From CBDULQ01 sp965368115 (GTDB taxonomy: Bacteria > Pseudomonadota > Gammaproteobacteria > SZUA-229): a DNA stretch of 9,178 nt. The DNA lies in the NCBI GenBank assembly GCA_965368115.1, contig CBDULQ010000153.1, positions 1-9,178 on the forward strand. The letters run 5' to 3'. Below are positions 1 through 6,322 of this stretch, piece by piece. Made by a program: the position numbers and the translations under genes. Every line of letters starts with the position of its first letter. The stretch's first letter is position 1. Under the pieces are notes generated by a model. It saw only the letters and a list, made by a program, of their open reading frames with translations, was not told where the DNA came from and ran no database searches.

Positions 1-1362
1 GTGCTGGTGGGTACCGCTTCTATTGAAGCTTCGGAGTATCTGTCGAAGTTACTTGATCGAGCCAAGATCAAGCACAATGTTCTGAATGCCAAACAGCATG
101 AAAGAGAAGCGCATATCATTGCTGAAGCAGGCAGCCCCGGTGCGGTGACCATTGCAACTAACATGGCCGGTCGAGGTACCGATATTGTGCTTGGCGGTAA
201 TCTCGAAGTCGAGCTTAGCAAGAAGCCCGAAGCGACCGAGGCAGAAATCGCGAAAGCCCGTGAGGAATGGGAAAAATCTCATCAACAGGTGCTTGATGCA
301 GGTGGTCTGCATGTCATCGGCAGTGAGCGTCACGAATCAAGGCGTATCGACAATCAGCTGCGAGGACGTTCCGGACGTCAGGGTGATGTGGGTTCAACTC
401 GATTCTATCTTTCATTGGACGATGATCTGATGCGAATTTTTGCATCTGATCGTGTCGGTGGGCTGATGAAAAAACTGGGCATGCAAAAAGGTGAGGCTAT
501 CGAACACCCCTGGGTTTCACGTGCCATCGAAAATGCGCAGCGCAAGGTAGAAGGACACAACTTCGATATTCGTAAACAGCTGCTCGAGTATGATGACGTT
601 GCCAATGATCAGCGTAAAGTCATTTACTCACAACGTAATGAGATGATGGCTTCCGAGGATATATCGGAAACTGTAGAGGCGATTCGCGAAGATGTCGTAT
701 TTGGACTGATTGCCGAATACATTCCTCAGGGCAGCCTGGAGGAACAGTGGGATGTCAAAGGTCTTGAAGAAGCCCTGGAGAACAGTTTTGGCCTGAATCT
801 GCCGGTTCAGCGCTGGCTCGATCAGGACGACCAGTTGCACGAGGAAACACTGCGCCAGAAAATTCTTGACGAGGTTATTGCCGGTTATCTGGAAAAAGAA
901 AAGCAGATCGGAGCGGAAGAATTGCGTCGTTTCGAGAAGTATATTCTGTTGCAGGTGCTGGATAATTCCTGGAAAGAGCATCTGGCGGCTATGGATTACT
1001 TACGTCAGAGTATTCATTTACGCGGTTATGCGCAGAAGAATCCAAAGCAGGAATACAAGCGTGAATCGTTCGAAATGTTCACCGAAATGCTCGATAAGAT
1101 CAAACACGAAGCGGTAACACTGCTTTCCAAGGTTCAAATCCGAACCGAGGAAGAAGTAGAGGCCCTGGAACAGCAACAGCATGTGCCGGAAAATATGCAG
1201 TATGAGCACGCTGAAGCCAGTGCGCTGCACGAGGAGTCTTCAGCCGAACAGGAGCAGGAAGCAAAGCCCTTCGTACGCCAGGAACGCAAAATAGGTCGTA
1301 ATGAACCCTGCTATTGCGGTTCAGGCAAGAAATTCAAGCATTGCCACGGTAAACTAAGTTAA
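1..1362 (+). CDS. secA: SecA, preprotein translocase ATPase (C-terminal half; 5' end outside window)
   Basis: SecA is the motor ATPase that pushes unfolded preproteins through the SecYEG channel at the inner membrane. The 453 residues present are about half of a typical 900-residue SecA. The reading frame is open at base 1 and the first codon aligns inside the second helicase domain, so the GTG there is an internal valine and not the start. Visible in order: helicase motif V-like TNMAGRGTDI (about 53-62), motif VI QLRGRSGRQGD (119-129), the conserved EYDDVANDQR segment (about 196-205), the helical-scaffold segment with WKEHLAAMDYLRQ (near 324-336), a variable acidic/Gln-rich linker (about 380-425), and a C-terminal zinc-binding tail with C437, C439, C448 and H449. 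That tail is the known SecB- and lipid-binding element, so the 3' end is intact. argJ starts 7 nt downstream. Identification is firm from near-continuous similarity to E. coli SecA. Confidence 0.98.
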   Translation: MLVGTASIEASEYLSKLLDRAKIKHNVLNAKQHEREAHIIAEAGSPGAVTIATNMAGRGTDIVLGGNLEVELSKKPEATEAEIAKAREEWEKSHQQVLDAGGLHVIGSERHESRRIDNQLRGRSGRQGDVGSTRFYLSLDDDLMRIFASDRVGGLMKKLGMQKGEAIEHPWVSRAIENAQRKVEGHNFDIRKQLLEYDDVANDQRKVIYSQRNEMMASEDISETVEAIREDVVFGLIAEYIPQGSLEEQWDVKGLEEALENSFGLNLPVQRWLDQDDQLHEETLRQKILDEVIAGYLEKEKQIGAEELRRFEKYILLQVLDNSWKEHLAAMDYLRQSIHLRGYAQKNPKQEYKRESFEMFTEMLDKIKHEAVTLLSKVQIRTEEEVEALEQQQHVPENMQYEHAEASALHEESSAEQEQEAKPFVRQERKIGRNEPCYCGSGKKFKHCHGKLS

Positions 1363-1369
1363 GAAAATT

Positions 1370-2584
1370 ATGGCAGTCGGCCTGATTGAGCCCAGTGAGT
1401 TACTCCCGGTTAACGGCGTTCGAGCCGCTGCGGTTTCGGCCGGTATCAAGAAAAAGAAATCCAATGATCTGGTGTTGTTTCAATTAAGTGAAGGCAGCCG
1501 CTGCGCCGCTGTGTTTACCCGCAACCAGTTCTGCGCAGCTCCCGTTCACGTAGCCAGGAAGCATGTCGGGGAATTTCCCGTTCGCTATCTTGTAATAAAT
1601 TCCGGAAATGCAAATGCCGGCACTGGCGAACGCGGCATGCAGGATGCTCTGGCAACTTGCGATATAGTTGCCCGCCAGACAGGTTGCCAGGCAGAACAAG
1701 TGTTGCCTTTCTCGACCGGTGTCATCGGTGAGAACCTTCCAATGGAAAAGTTTCAGACCGGTATACCGCTGGCGTTTGATCAGCTGCAGGAAGATGGCTG
1801 GATTTTAGCCGGCCGCGGCATCATGACAACCGATACCCTGATGAAAGGAGTATCGCGCCAGATCGAGATCAATGAAAAAACCATTACCATTACCGGCATA
1901 TCGAAGGGCTCGGGAATGATCCGTCCCGATATGGCTACGATGCTGGCGTTTATTGCAACCGATGCCTGTATTGAGCAGGGCTTGTTGCAGCAAGCATTGC
2001 AGGCCGCAGTGGATGGTTCGTTTAACGCAATTACCGTGGATGGCGATACCTCGACTAACGATGCCTGTGTGTTGATGGCTACTGGCCTGGCAGGTAATAC
2101 CGAAATTGCAGCGACTGACTCTGATTATCGGAAATTTTGTTCAGCATTGAATGAAGTCTGTGAATTTCTGGCTCAGGCGATTATTCGCGATGGCGAAGGC
2201 GCAACCAAATTTATCACCATCGATGTGTTCAATGTGCGGAGTCAGGCTGATGCCCGACAAGTAGCCTATACCATAGCGCATTCTCCCCTGGTAAAGACGG
2301 CGCTGTTTGCCAGTGATCCAAACTGGGGACGCATTCTGGCAGCGGTGGGACGTTCAGGCGTCGAGCTCGATCTCGATGCGATCAAAATTTACCTGAATGA
2401 CGTCTGTATCGTAAGCCAGGGTGGTAGAGATGCTGGATATACTGAGCAGATGGGACAGAAGGTCATGTCTGGTGATGAAATTAACATTCGTGTTGATCTG
2501 CAAAGCGGTGCCGAATCTGCGCGCATCTGGACCTCTGACCTGTCTTACGATTACGTCAAAATCAATGCCGAATATCGAAGTTGA
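1370..2584 (+). CDS. argJ: ArgJ, glutamate N-acetyltransferase / amino-acid acetyltransferase
   Basis: ArgJ moves the acetyl group from N-acetylornithine to glutamate (EC 2.3.1.35), making ornithine for arginine synthesis. Some homologues also acetylate glutamate from acetyl-CoA (EC 2.3.1.1); sequence alone does not settle which type this is. It is a cytoplasmic Ntn-type enzyme made as a precursor that cleaves itself before a nucleophilic threonine. The cleavage motif KGSGMIRPDMATMLAF is present (about 179-194), giving T190 as nucleophile and two chains of about 189 and 215 residues. STGVIGENLP (115-124) carries the Thr-Gly pair (T116, G117) expected for the oxyanion hole. The substrate-binding region DPNWGRILAAVGRSG and the family-typical tail ending YVKINAEYRS are also present. 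The length of 404 is normal. The ATG start lies 7 nt after secA, with only a weak purine-rich AAGA-type leader, so expression probably relies on readthrough from secA. The next gene begins after 6 nt. Confidence 0.97.
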   Translation: MAVGLIEPSELLPVNGVRAAAVSAGIKKKKSNDLVLFQLSEGSRCAAVFTRNQFCAAPVHVARKHVGEFPVRYLVINSGNANAGTGERGMQDALATCDIVARQTGCQAEQVLPFSTGVIGENLPMEKFQTGIPLAFDQLQEDGWILAGRGIMTTDTLMKGVSRQIEINEKTITITGISKGSGMIRPDMATMLAFIATDACIEQGLLQQALQAAVDGSFNAITVDGDTSTNDACVLMATGLAGNTEIAATDSDYRKFCSALNEVCEFLAQAIIRDGEGATKFITIDVFNVRSQADARQVAYTIAHSPLVKTALFASDPNWGRILAAVGRSGVELDLDAIKIYLNDVCIVSQGGRDAGYTEQMGQKVMSGDEINIRVDLQSGAESARIWTSDLSYDYVKINAEYRS

Positions 2585-2590
2585 GTCGAT

Positions 2591-3535
2591 ATGTCTCTTG
2601 TTCACGTTGCGGTCGCCGCGATCGTTAATGATCAGCATGAAGTCCTGATTGCGCTGCGTCCCGAGGATACACACCAAGGTGGTTTCTGGGAGTTCCCCGG
2701 AGGCAAGGTTGAAGCTGGCGAACAGGTGGTCGACGCTTTGCGGCGTGAAATTTCCGAAGAGCTGGGTATTGATGTCCTTAGTAGTCGTCCGCTCATTCAG
2801 ATTCGTCACGACTATCCCGATAAATCCGTTCTACTGGATGTTCATCGAGTCGATAGTTTCGCGGGACAACCTCAGGGTATGGAAGGGCAGCCGTTGCGAT
2901 GGCAATCTGTAGATAAGCTTGATGAGTCTGAATTTCCCGCTGCTAATCGAGGCATCATTCAGGCGCTCACCATGCCCGAACATTATGTCATTACCGGCTC
3001 TTTCGATGGGGAGCAGGATTTTATCAATCGACTCGATGAGGTATTGAATGCGGGCGAACAGCTGATCCAGTTACGTTTAAAATCCGGGCTGGATACAGAA
3101 TTGTGCCAGAATCTCCAGGAGCAGGCATTTTCAATGTGTCAGTCTGTGGGTGCCAGACTGTTGGTCAATACAACAATTGAGACATTTAATCCAGAACACG
3201 CTCATGGACTGCATCTTAGCAGCCGAGAACTGATGCAATCCCAGCAACGACCGGTTCCCAGAGAAGTACTGTTATCCGCTTCCTGTCATAATGCTACAGA
3301 ACTGGAGCGTGCAATGAAGCTGGATGCCGACACATTGCTGTTGTCGCCGGTGCGGGAAACTCAAAGTCATCCCGGTATTCCGGGAATGGGGTGGGCGGAG
3401 TTTGGTCAACTGGTACAGGATGTGGATCGGCCTGTTTACGCATTGGGGGGAATGACGCGTAGTGATGTTGATACAGCCATTCGTTATGGCGGGCAGGGAG
3501 TAGCGGCTATTTCAGCATTCTGGAATCATGAATAA
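2591..3535 (+). CDS. mutT: Nudix hydrolase (MutT-type) fused to a ThiE/TenI-like domain
   Basis: The N-terminal domain (about 1-128) is a MutT-type 8-oxo-dGTP diphosphatase that removes oxidised guanine nucleotides. It has a complete Nudix box, G38-x5-E44-x7-R52-E53-I-x-E56-E57-x-G59-I60. It also keeps F35 and N119, which align by position with the 8-oxoguanine-contacting residues of E. coli MutT, and the EGQP...W segment. The C-terminal domain (about 130-314) resembles thiamin-phosphate synthase. It keeps the phosphate-binding Q160-x-R162-x-K164, S231-C-H233, and the G286-G287 and AISA loops. The Mg-binding Asp of the ND motif is T194, the second Mg ligand is Glu (E213), and the TxTK motif reads T257-Q-S259-H260. 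Loss of these residues argues against normal TMP synthase activity. The same fusion is known in pseudomonads and relatives; the role of its second domain is not established to my knowledge. The start is 6 nt after argJ. Confidence 0.93.
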   Translation: MSLVHVAVAAIVNDQHEVLIALRPEDTHQGGFWEFPGGKVEAGEQVVDALRREISEELGIDVLSSRPLIQIRHDYPDKSVLLDVHRVDSFAGQPQGMEGQPLRWQSVDKLDESEFPAANRGIIQALTMPEHYVITGSFDGEQDFINRLDEVLNAGEQLIQLRLKSGLDTELCQNLQEQAFSMCQSVGARLLVNTTIETFNPEHAHGLHLSSRELMQSQQRPVPREVLLSASCHNATELERAMKLDADTLLLSPVRETQSHPGIPGMGWAEFGQLVQDVDRPVYALGGMTRSDVDTAIRYGGQGVAAISAFWNHE

Positions 3536-3986
3536 TAAACTACCACTGTTATTGATACCCGTATTATTTGTCCTGGCCTACCTGGCTGGACAGTGGCTTA
3601 TCCAGCCAGAGAATCAGACATTTAGTGAAATGCGCAGTATGCGCTTTGAACCATGCGATCCTGTAATTGGCCCATGTTCAGGTTTTATTGCAGAGCTTCC
3701 GGTCACCTTAAGTTTTGCCGAGCGCCCATCGGCATTGCGTCCATTCAGGGTGCTACTTGAAACTAATTTGCCGATTAGCTCAGTTGAGCTCGACTTTACT
3801 ATGCAGGGTATGGATATGGGTATTAATCGGTTTGGTATGCAACAACAGTCTGATGGACAGTGGCAAGGTGAGATGATCCTGCCTGTCTGTAGCCTGGGAC
3901 GTAATGACTGGACTGTCGAACTCAGGGTTGTTTATGAAAATGCCTTGTGGACCGCACATTACAATTTCGCACAGGCAGGTAATTAA
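3528..3986 (+). CDS. Unrecognised membrane-anchored periplasmic protein with Met/Cys clusters
   Basis: I do not recognise this 152-residue protein with confidence. It starts with MNNK followed by one hydrophobic segment (about 5-24). There is no lipobox cysteine, so it is likely an N-in signal anchor or uncleaved signal, leaving about 125 residues in the periplasm. That part looks beta-rich, with short alternating strands. It has C43-x6-C50, a third cysteine at C121 (in LPVCSLGR), and a methionine cluster M92, M95, M97, M104 in FTMQGMDMGINRFGM. Met clusters with Cys in small anchored beta-domains recall FixH/YtkA-like and copper-handling periplasmic proteins, but this is a resemblance only. 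Its ATG overlaps the end of the mutT/thiE gene by 8 nt, which suggests translational coupling. There is no good Shine-Dalgarno. It ends 2 nt before the stop codon of the convergent zapD. Coding status is supported by the open frame, the overlap and the sensible topology. Confidence 0.8.
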   Translation: MNNKLPLLLIPVLFVLAYLAGQWLIQPENQTFSEMRSMRFEPCDPVIGPCSGFIAELPVTLSFAERPSALRPFRVLLETNLPISSVELDFTMQGMDMGINRFGMQQQSDGQWQGEMILPVCSLGRNDWTVELRVVYENALWTAHYNFAQAGN

Positions 3987-3988
3987 AC

Positions 3989-4759
3989 CTAAACCACGCA
4001 GCAGGCCAGTTTGAAGTTAACATCGAGTTTCTCCTGCTCTGGCCGCTGTGCAGGATTTTGTGTTTTTAGAAAACGAATCGAGAAGCGATGTTTACCGGCG
4101 CTGATTTCGGGGAATATATTGGCGTCACCGGGAAGAATGACGCGAATCAGCAGGCAGGACTGACTGCTGTCGATGTTTTTCTGATAGAACCCGCTTTCGG
4201 CGGTTACGTCGATTGAGTCAGTACTGTCCCTTATGACCTGTAAGATGAGTTTCACCGCCTCTTTCAGAGTCTGGAATGGTTCGAACCACTGACTCAGAAT
4301 CTGATTGCGGTGTTCTACTGACTGATTAAGCCAGTGTGCATAAACAGGCAGGTCAAAGTCGCAAAGTCCGCCCGGGACCGTGATGCGCTGGCGAACAGCA
4401 TTTAGAAGCTCATTGTGTTGCAGTGATTGCCCGATATTACCGTTGATTGCGTGTAACTCATTGATGCATTTCTTTTGCTCGTCGATGAGCAGTGTTAAGC
4501 GACCATGGTTAATACCGGGGATTTCGATAAAGGCCTGAAGGTTTGTGTTCTGGCGTTCGAGTTCTTTTATCGTCTCTCGTTTTATATCACCGCGGTTTAC
4601 CATGCTCTGAATATCCAGTATGGCTTTAACCGCACTGTGAGTGTCCCAGGCTGAGTCATGTTGCAGGTGCTGGTCGAACTGGCTGAACAGGTATTCGAGA
4701 CGCAGGAACGTGCGAATACGCTCATTCAGCGGCTGTTCGAAAATATTCTGCTCAGACAC
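3989..4759 (-). CDS. zapD: ZapD, cell division protein that bundles FtsZ filaments
   Basis: ZapD (formerly YacF) is a cytoplasmic protein that binds the FtsZ C-terminus and cross-links protofilaments at the Z ring. This 256-residue protein, close to the 247 of E. coli, aligns with the family along its whole length. Landmarks are FEQPLNERIRTFLRLE (7-22), IKELERQ (about 64-70), the most conserved block VRQRITVPGG followed by CDFDLP (122-138), GFYQKN (190-195), KHRFSIRFL (223-231) and the terminal LACC (251-254). The N-terminal half is helical and the C-terminal half a beta domain, as in known structures. The start codon is GTG. It is chosen because FEQPLNE falls at the same distance from the start as in E. 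coli and because an AAGGG Shine-Dalgarno sits 10 nt upstream. The gene lies 77 nt after coaE. The small zinc protein gene yacG, commonly next, is missing. Confidence 0.95.
   Translation of the reverse strand: MSEQNIFEQPLNERIRTFLRLEYLFSQFDQHLQHDSAWDTHSAVKAILDIQSMVNRGDIKRETIKELERQNTNLQAFIEIPGINHGRLTLLIDEQKKCINELHAINGNIGQSLQHNELLNAVRQRITVPGGLCDFDLPVYAHWLNQSVEHRNQILSQWFEPFQTLKEAVKLILQVIRDSTDSIDVTAESGFYQKNIDSSQSCLLIRVILPGDANIFPEISAGKHRFSIRFLKTQNPAQRPEQEKLDVNFKLACCVV
3997..4067 (+). terminator. Candidate intrinsic terminator embedded in the zapD 3' end
   Basis: The plus strand can fold a stem between 3997-4009 and 4039-4050. Pairing is CGCAGC (one G-U pair), then a bulged A4003, then GGCCAG against CTGGCC and GCTGTG, about 12 pairs in all, with a loop of 29 nt (4010-4038). 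A T-rich tract, TTTTGTGTTTTT, follows at 4056-4067. On the minus strand the same stem would be followed by TGGTTTAGGTTTAATT around the zapD stop, so it might act in both directions. Against it: the loop is long, the T-tract starts 5 nt after the stem, and the stem partly encodes the conserved LACC end of ZapD, so it may be coincidental. Confidence 0.4.
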
Positions 4760-4769
4760 GGTGTACTAA

Positions 4770-4774
4770 CCCTT
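4770..4774 (-). promoter_or_regulatory. Shine-Dalgarno supporting the GTG start of zapD
   Basis: On the minus strand AAGGG lies 10 nt before the GTG codon at 4759-4757. It is the only good ribosome-binding site in the coaE-zapD gap and supports GTG initiation at the position expected from homology. Confidence 0.6.
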
Positions 4775-4790
4775 GCTACGACGATGTAGC
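4775..4790 (-). repeat. Short inverted repeat just upstream of the zapD ribosome-binding site
   Basis: A perfect 5-bp inverted repeat (GCTAC, 6-nt loop, GTAGC) directly abuts the AAGGG Shine-Dalgarno of zapD in the 77-nt gap after coaE. In mRNA it would form a small hairpin touching the ribosome-binding site. No T-run follows, so it is not a standard terminator. It could influence initiation or mRNA stability, or be chance. Confidence 0.35.
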
Positions 4791-4836
4791 CCACTATTGT
4801 TGCATATATTGACTCGAAAACAAGAATTACGCGAGG

Positions 4837-5433
4837 TCAGGCCCTGGCCAGCTTCAGGTACTTGTGATCCAGTTGTGCGATTTGTCGTTGTAGGTCCTCG
4901 ATAGACCCAGTGTTCGTAATAATATCATCGGCAGCGTCCAGTCGCTGTTCTCGGCTCGCTTGAGCCTGCATGATTTGCTGTATCTGCTGGCCTGATCTGT
5001 TATCGCGCCGATGAATACGTTGCATCTGTATCTGTTCCTCACAGTCGACGACCAATATACGATCATACAGGTCATTCTGCTGTGTCTCGATTAAAAGAGG
5101 TACGACTACAATTGCATATTCGGTATTCAGGTGTCTGAGTTGTTCTTGAACATCTTGTCGAATCAGCGGATGTAATATAGCTTCGAGTTGAAGGCGTCTG
5201 TCGGGATTGGCAAAACAGATTTCTGCCACTCGTTTTCGGTTAAGAGTGCCATCATCTAGCAGAACCGACGGGCCAAAATGTTCAGTAATCTGTTTTAACG
5301 CAGGCTGACCTGGAGCGACAAGCTCTCGTGCTATGAGATCAGTGTCAATGATTGGGACACCAAGTTCGGCAAATAAATCCGCCGCCTTTGATTTGCCGCT
5401 GCCGATGCCACCAGTTAGGCCAACGACCAGCAT
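4837..5433 (-). CDS. coaE: CoaE, dephospho-CoA kinase
   Basis: CoaE phosphorylates the ribose 3'-hydroxyl of dephospho-CoA with ATP, the last step of coenzyme A synthesis, in the cytoplasm. The N-terminus carries the P-loop GLTGGIGSGKS (5-15; G8, G13, K14, S15). It is followed by the IIDTDLIAREL segment (about 29-38) with the catalytic/substrate Asp (D32), the HPLIR motif of the CoA-binding region, VVVPLLIET, and the lid with RRDNRS. The tail DAADDIITNTGSIEDL is family-typical. The length of 198 residues matches the usual 195-206. ATG is the start: it puts the P-loop at the normal distance and lies 2 nt after the pilD stop, without a strong Shine-Dalgarno, implying translation coupled to pilD. 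The pilB-pilC-pilD-coaE order is well known in Pseudomonas and relatives. No oddities are seen. Confidence 0.97.
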   Translation of the reverse strand: MLVVGLTGGIGSGKSKAADLFAELGVPIIDTDLIARELVAPGQPALKQITEHFGPSVLLDDGTLNRKRVAEICFANPDRRLQLEAILHPLIRQDVQEQLRHLNTEYAIVVVPLLIETQQNDLYDRILVVDCEEQIQMQRIHRRDNRSGQQIQQIMQAQASREQRLDAADDIITNTGSIEDLQRQIAQLDHKYLKLARA

Positions 5434-5435
5434 GG

Positions 5436-6302
5436 TCAGAACGGGCCTAGCCAGCTTCTGGTAATTTCTTCACCCCAGATAAATGCAATCCATCCGGCAA
5501 TGGCCAGATAAGGGCCAAAGGGAATTGGTACTCGCTTGTCGTGTTTAGTTAAAACTATCATAGCGATCCCGATGACAGCGCCGACGACTGAAGACAGTAT
5601 GATAATAAGCGGTAGCATTTTCCAGCCCATCCAGGTACCGAGCGCAGCGAGTAACTTAAAATCGCCAAATCCCATACCTTCCTTTCCTGTTAGTAACTTG
5701 AATAACTGATATACCGTCCATAAAACGCCATAACCGGCAATTGCTCCGATAACTGCGGTTTCCAGATCCACATAGACATTAAACAGTGCAGCGATTATAC
5801 CTAGCCACATTAGCGGCAACGTCATGCTGTCGGGTAACAATTGCTTGTGAAAATCAATCATGCTTAAGGCAATCAATGTCCAGGTCAGAGCAAGACCTAA
5901 CATGGTTTGCCAGCTAACTCCAAAATGATAAGCGATCATTACTGACAATATGGCGGTCACAGACTCGATCAGCGGATATTCAATTGAAATCGATTGCTTA
6001 CAGCCAGAGCACTTTCCCCTGAGGAGAATATAACTTATTAACGGAATGTTTTCCCAGAATCGAATTTTGTGTCCGCAATTTGGGCAACTGGATGCGGGAG
6101 TAGACAGGTTTAGTGGTTCGGCTGTCGTAGCTTCAGTATTCAGCTCCAGGAATTCATGGCACTGTTGTCGCCATTCTCTTTCCATCATTAGTGGTAATCG
6201 ATAGATTACGACATTTAGAAAGCTGCCCAGGGCGAGCGAGAGCACTGCCACCAGACTATAGAAGAGCCATGGATTTTGTTCGAGTAGCGTTATAAATTCC
6301 AT
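5436..6302 (-). CDS. pilD: PilD, prepilin peptidase / N-methyltransferase
   Basis: PilD is the inner-membrane aspartic protease that cleaves the short leader of type IV pilins and type II secretion pseudopilins and methylates the new N-terminal phenylalanine. The 288-residue length is typical. After a first membrane helix (about 13-36, with the conserved GSFLNVVIYRLP) comes the cytoplasmic domain with the zinc-type cysteine pairs C73-x2-C76 and C98-x2-C101. The family motif ENIPLISYILLRGKC is complete. The two catalytic aspartates are visible as D150 (SMIDF) and D214 in the GMGFGDFK motif. About seven more hydrophobic segments follow, and PFGPYLA (261-267) is conserved. Having both cysteine pairs suggests a bifunctional peptidase-methylase. 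The start is 20 nt after pilC with no strong Shine-Dalgarno; coaE follows after 2 nt. It may also process pseudopilins encoded elsewhere. Confidence 0.97.
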   Translation of the reverse strand: MEFITLLEQNPWLFYSLVAVLSLALGSFLNVVIYRLPLMMEREWRQQCHEFLELNTEATTAEPLNLSTPASSCPNCGHKIRFWENIPLISYILLRGKCSGCKQSISIEYPLIESVTAILSVMIAYHFGVSWQTMLGLALTWTLIALSMIDFHKQLLPDSMTLPLMWLGIIAALFNVYVDLETAVIGAIAGYGVLWTVYQLFKLLTGKEGMGFGDFKLLAALGTWMGWKMLPLIIILSSVVGAVIGIAMIVLTKHDKRVPIPFGPYLAIAGWIAFIWGEEITRSWLGPF

Positions 6303-6322
6303 ATGAGTTCATGTCTGGTTGT

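Noticed and set aside
1..3. GTG at base 1 as the secA start
   Set aside because: The following residues align in the middle of SecA, within the second helicase domain, so this is an internal valine codon.
2354..2809. A 151-codon open frame on the minus strand across the argJ/mutT junction
   Set aside because: It lies antisense to two well-conserved genes and has no recognisable protein features or ribosome-binding site, so it is a coding shadow.
3977..3990. AGGT/ACCT inverted repeat at the convergent junction as a terminator
   Set aside because: The stem is only 4 bp with an A/T loop and no clear T-run, so it is not stable enough to support.
4800..4832. A sigma-70-like promoter for zapD (TTGTTT with TATATG or CAATAG on the minus strand)
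   Set aside because: TATATG is too close to the -35-like box, and CAATAG matches the -10 consensus poorly at an 18-nt spacing; the evidence is too weak to annotate.
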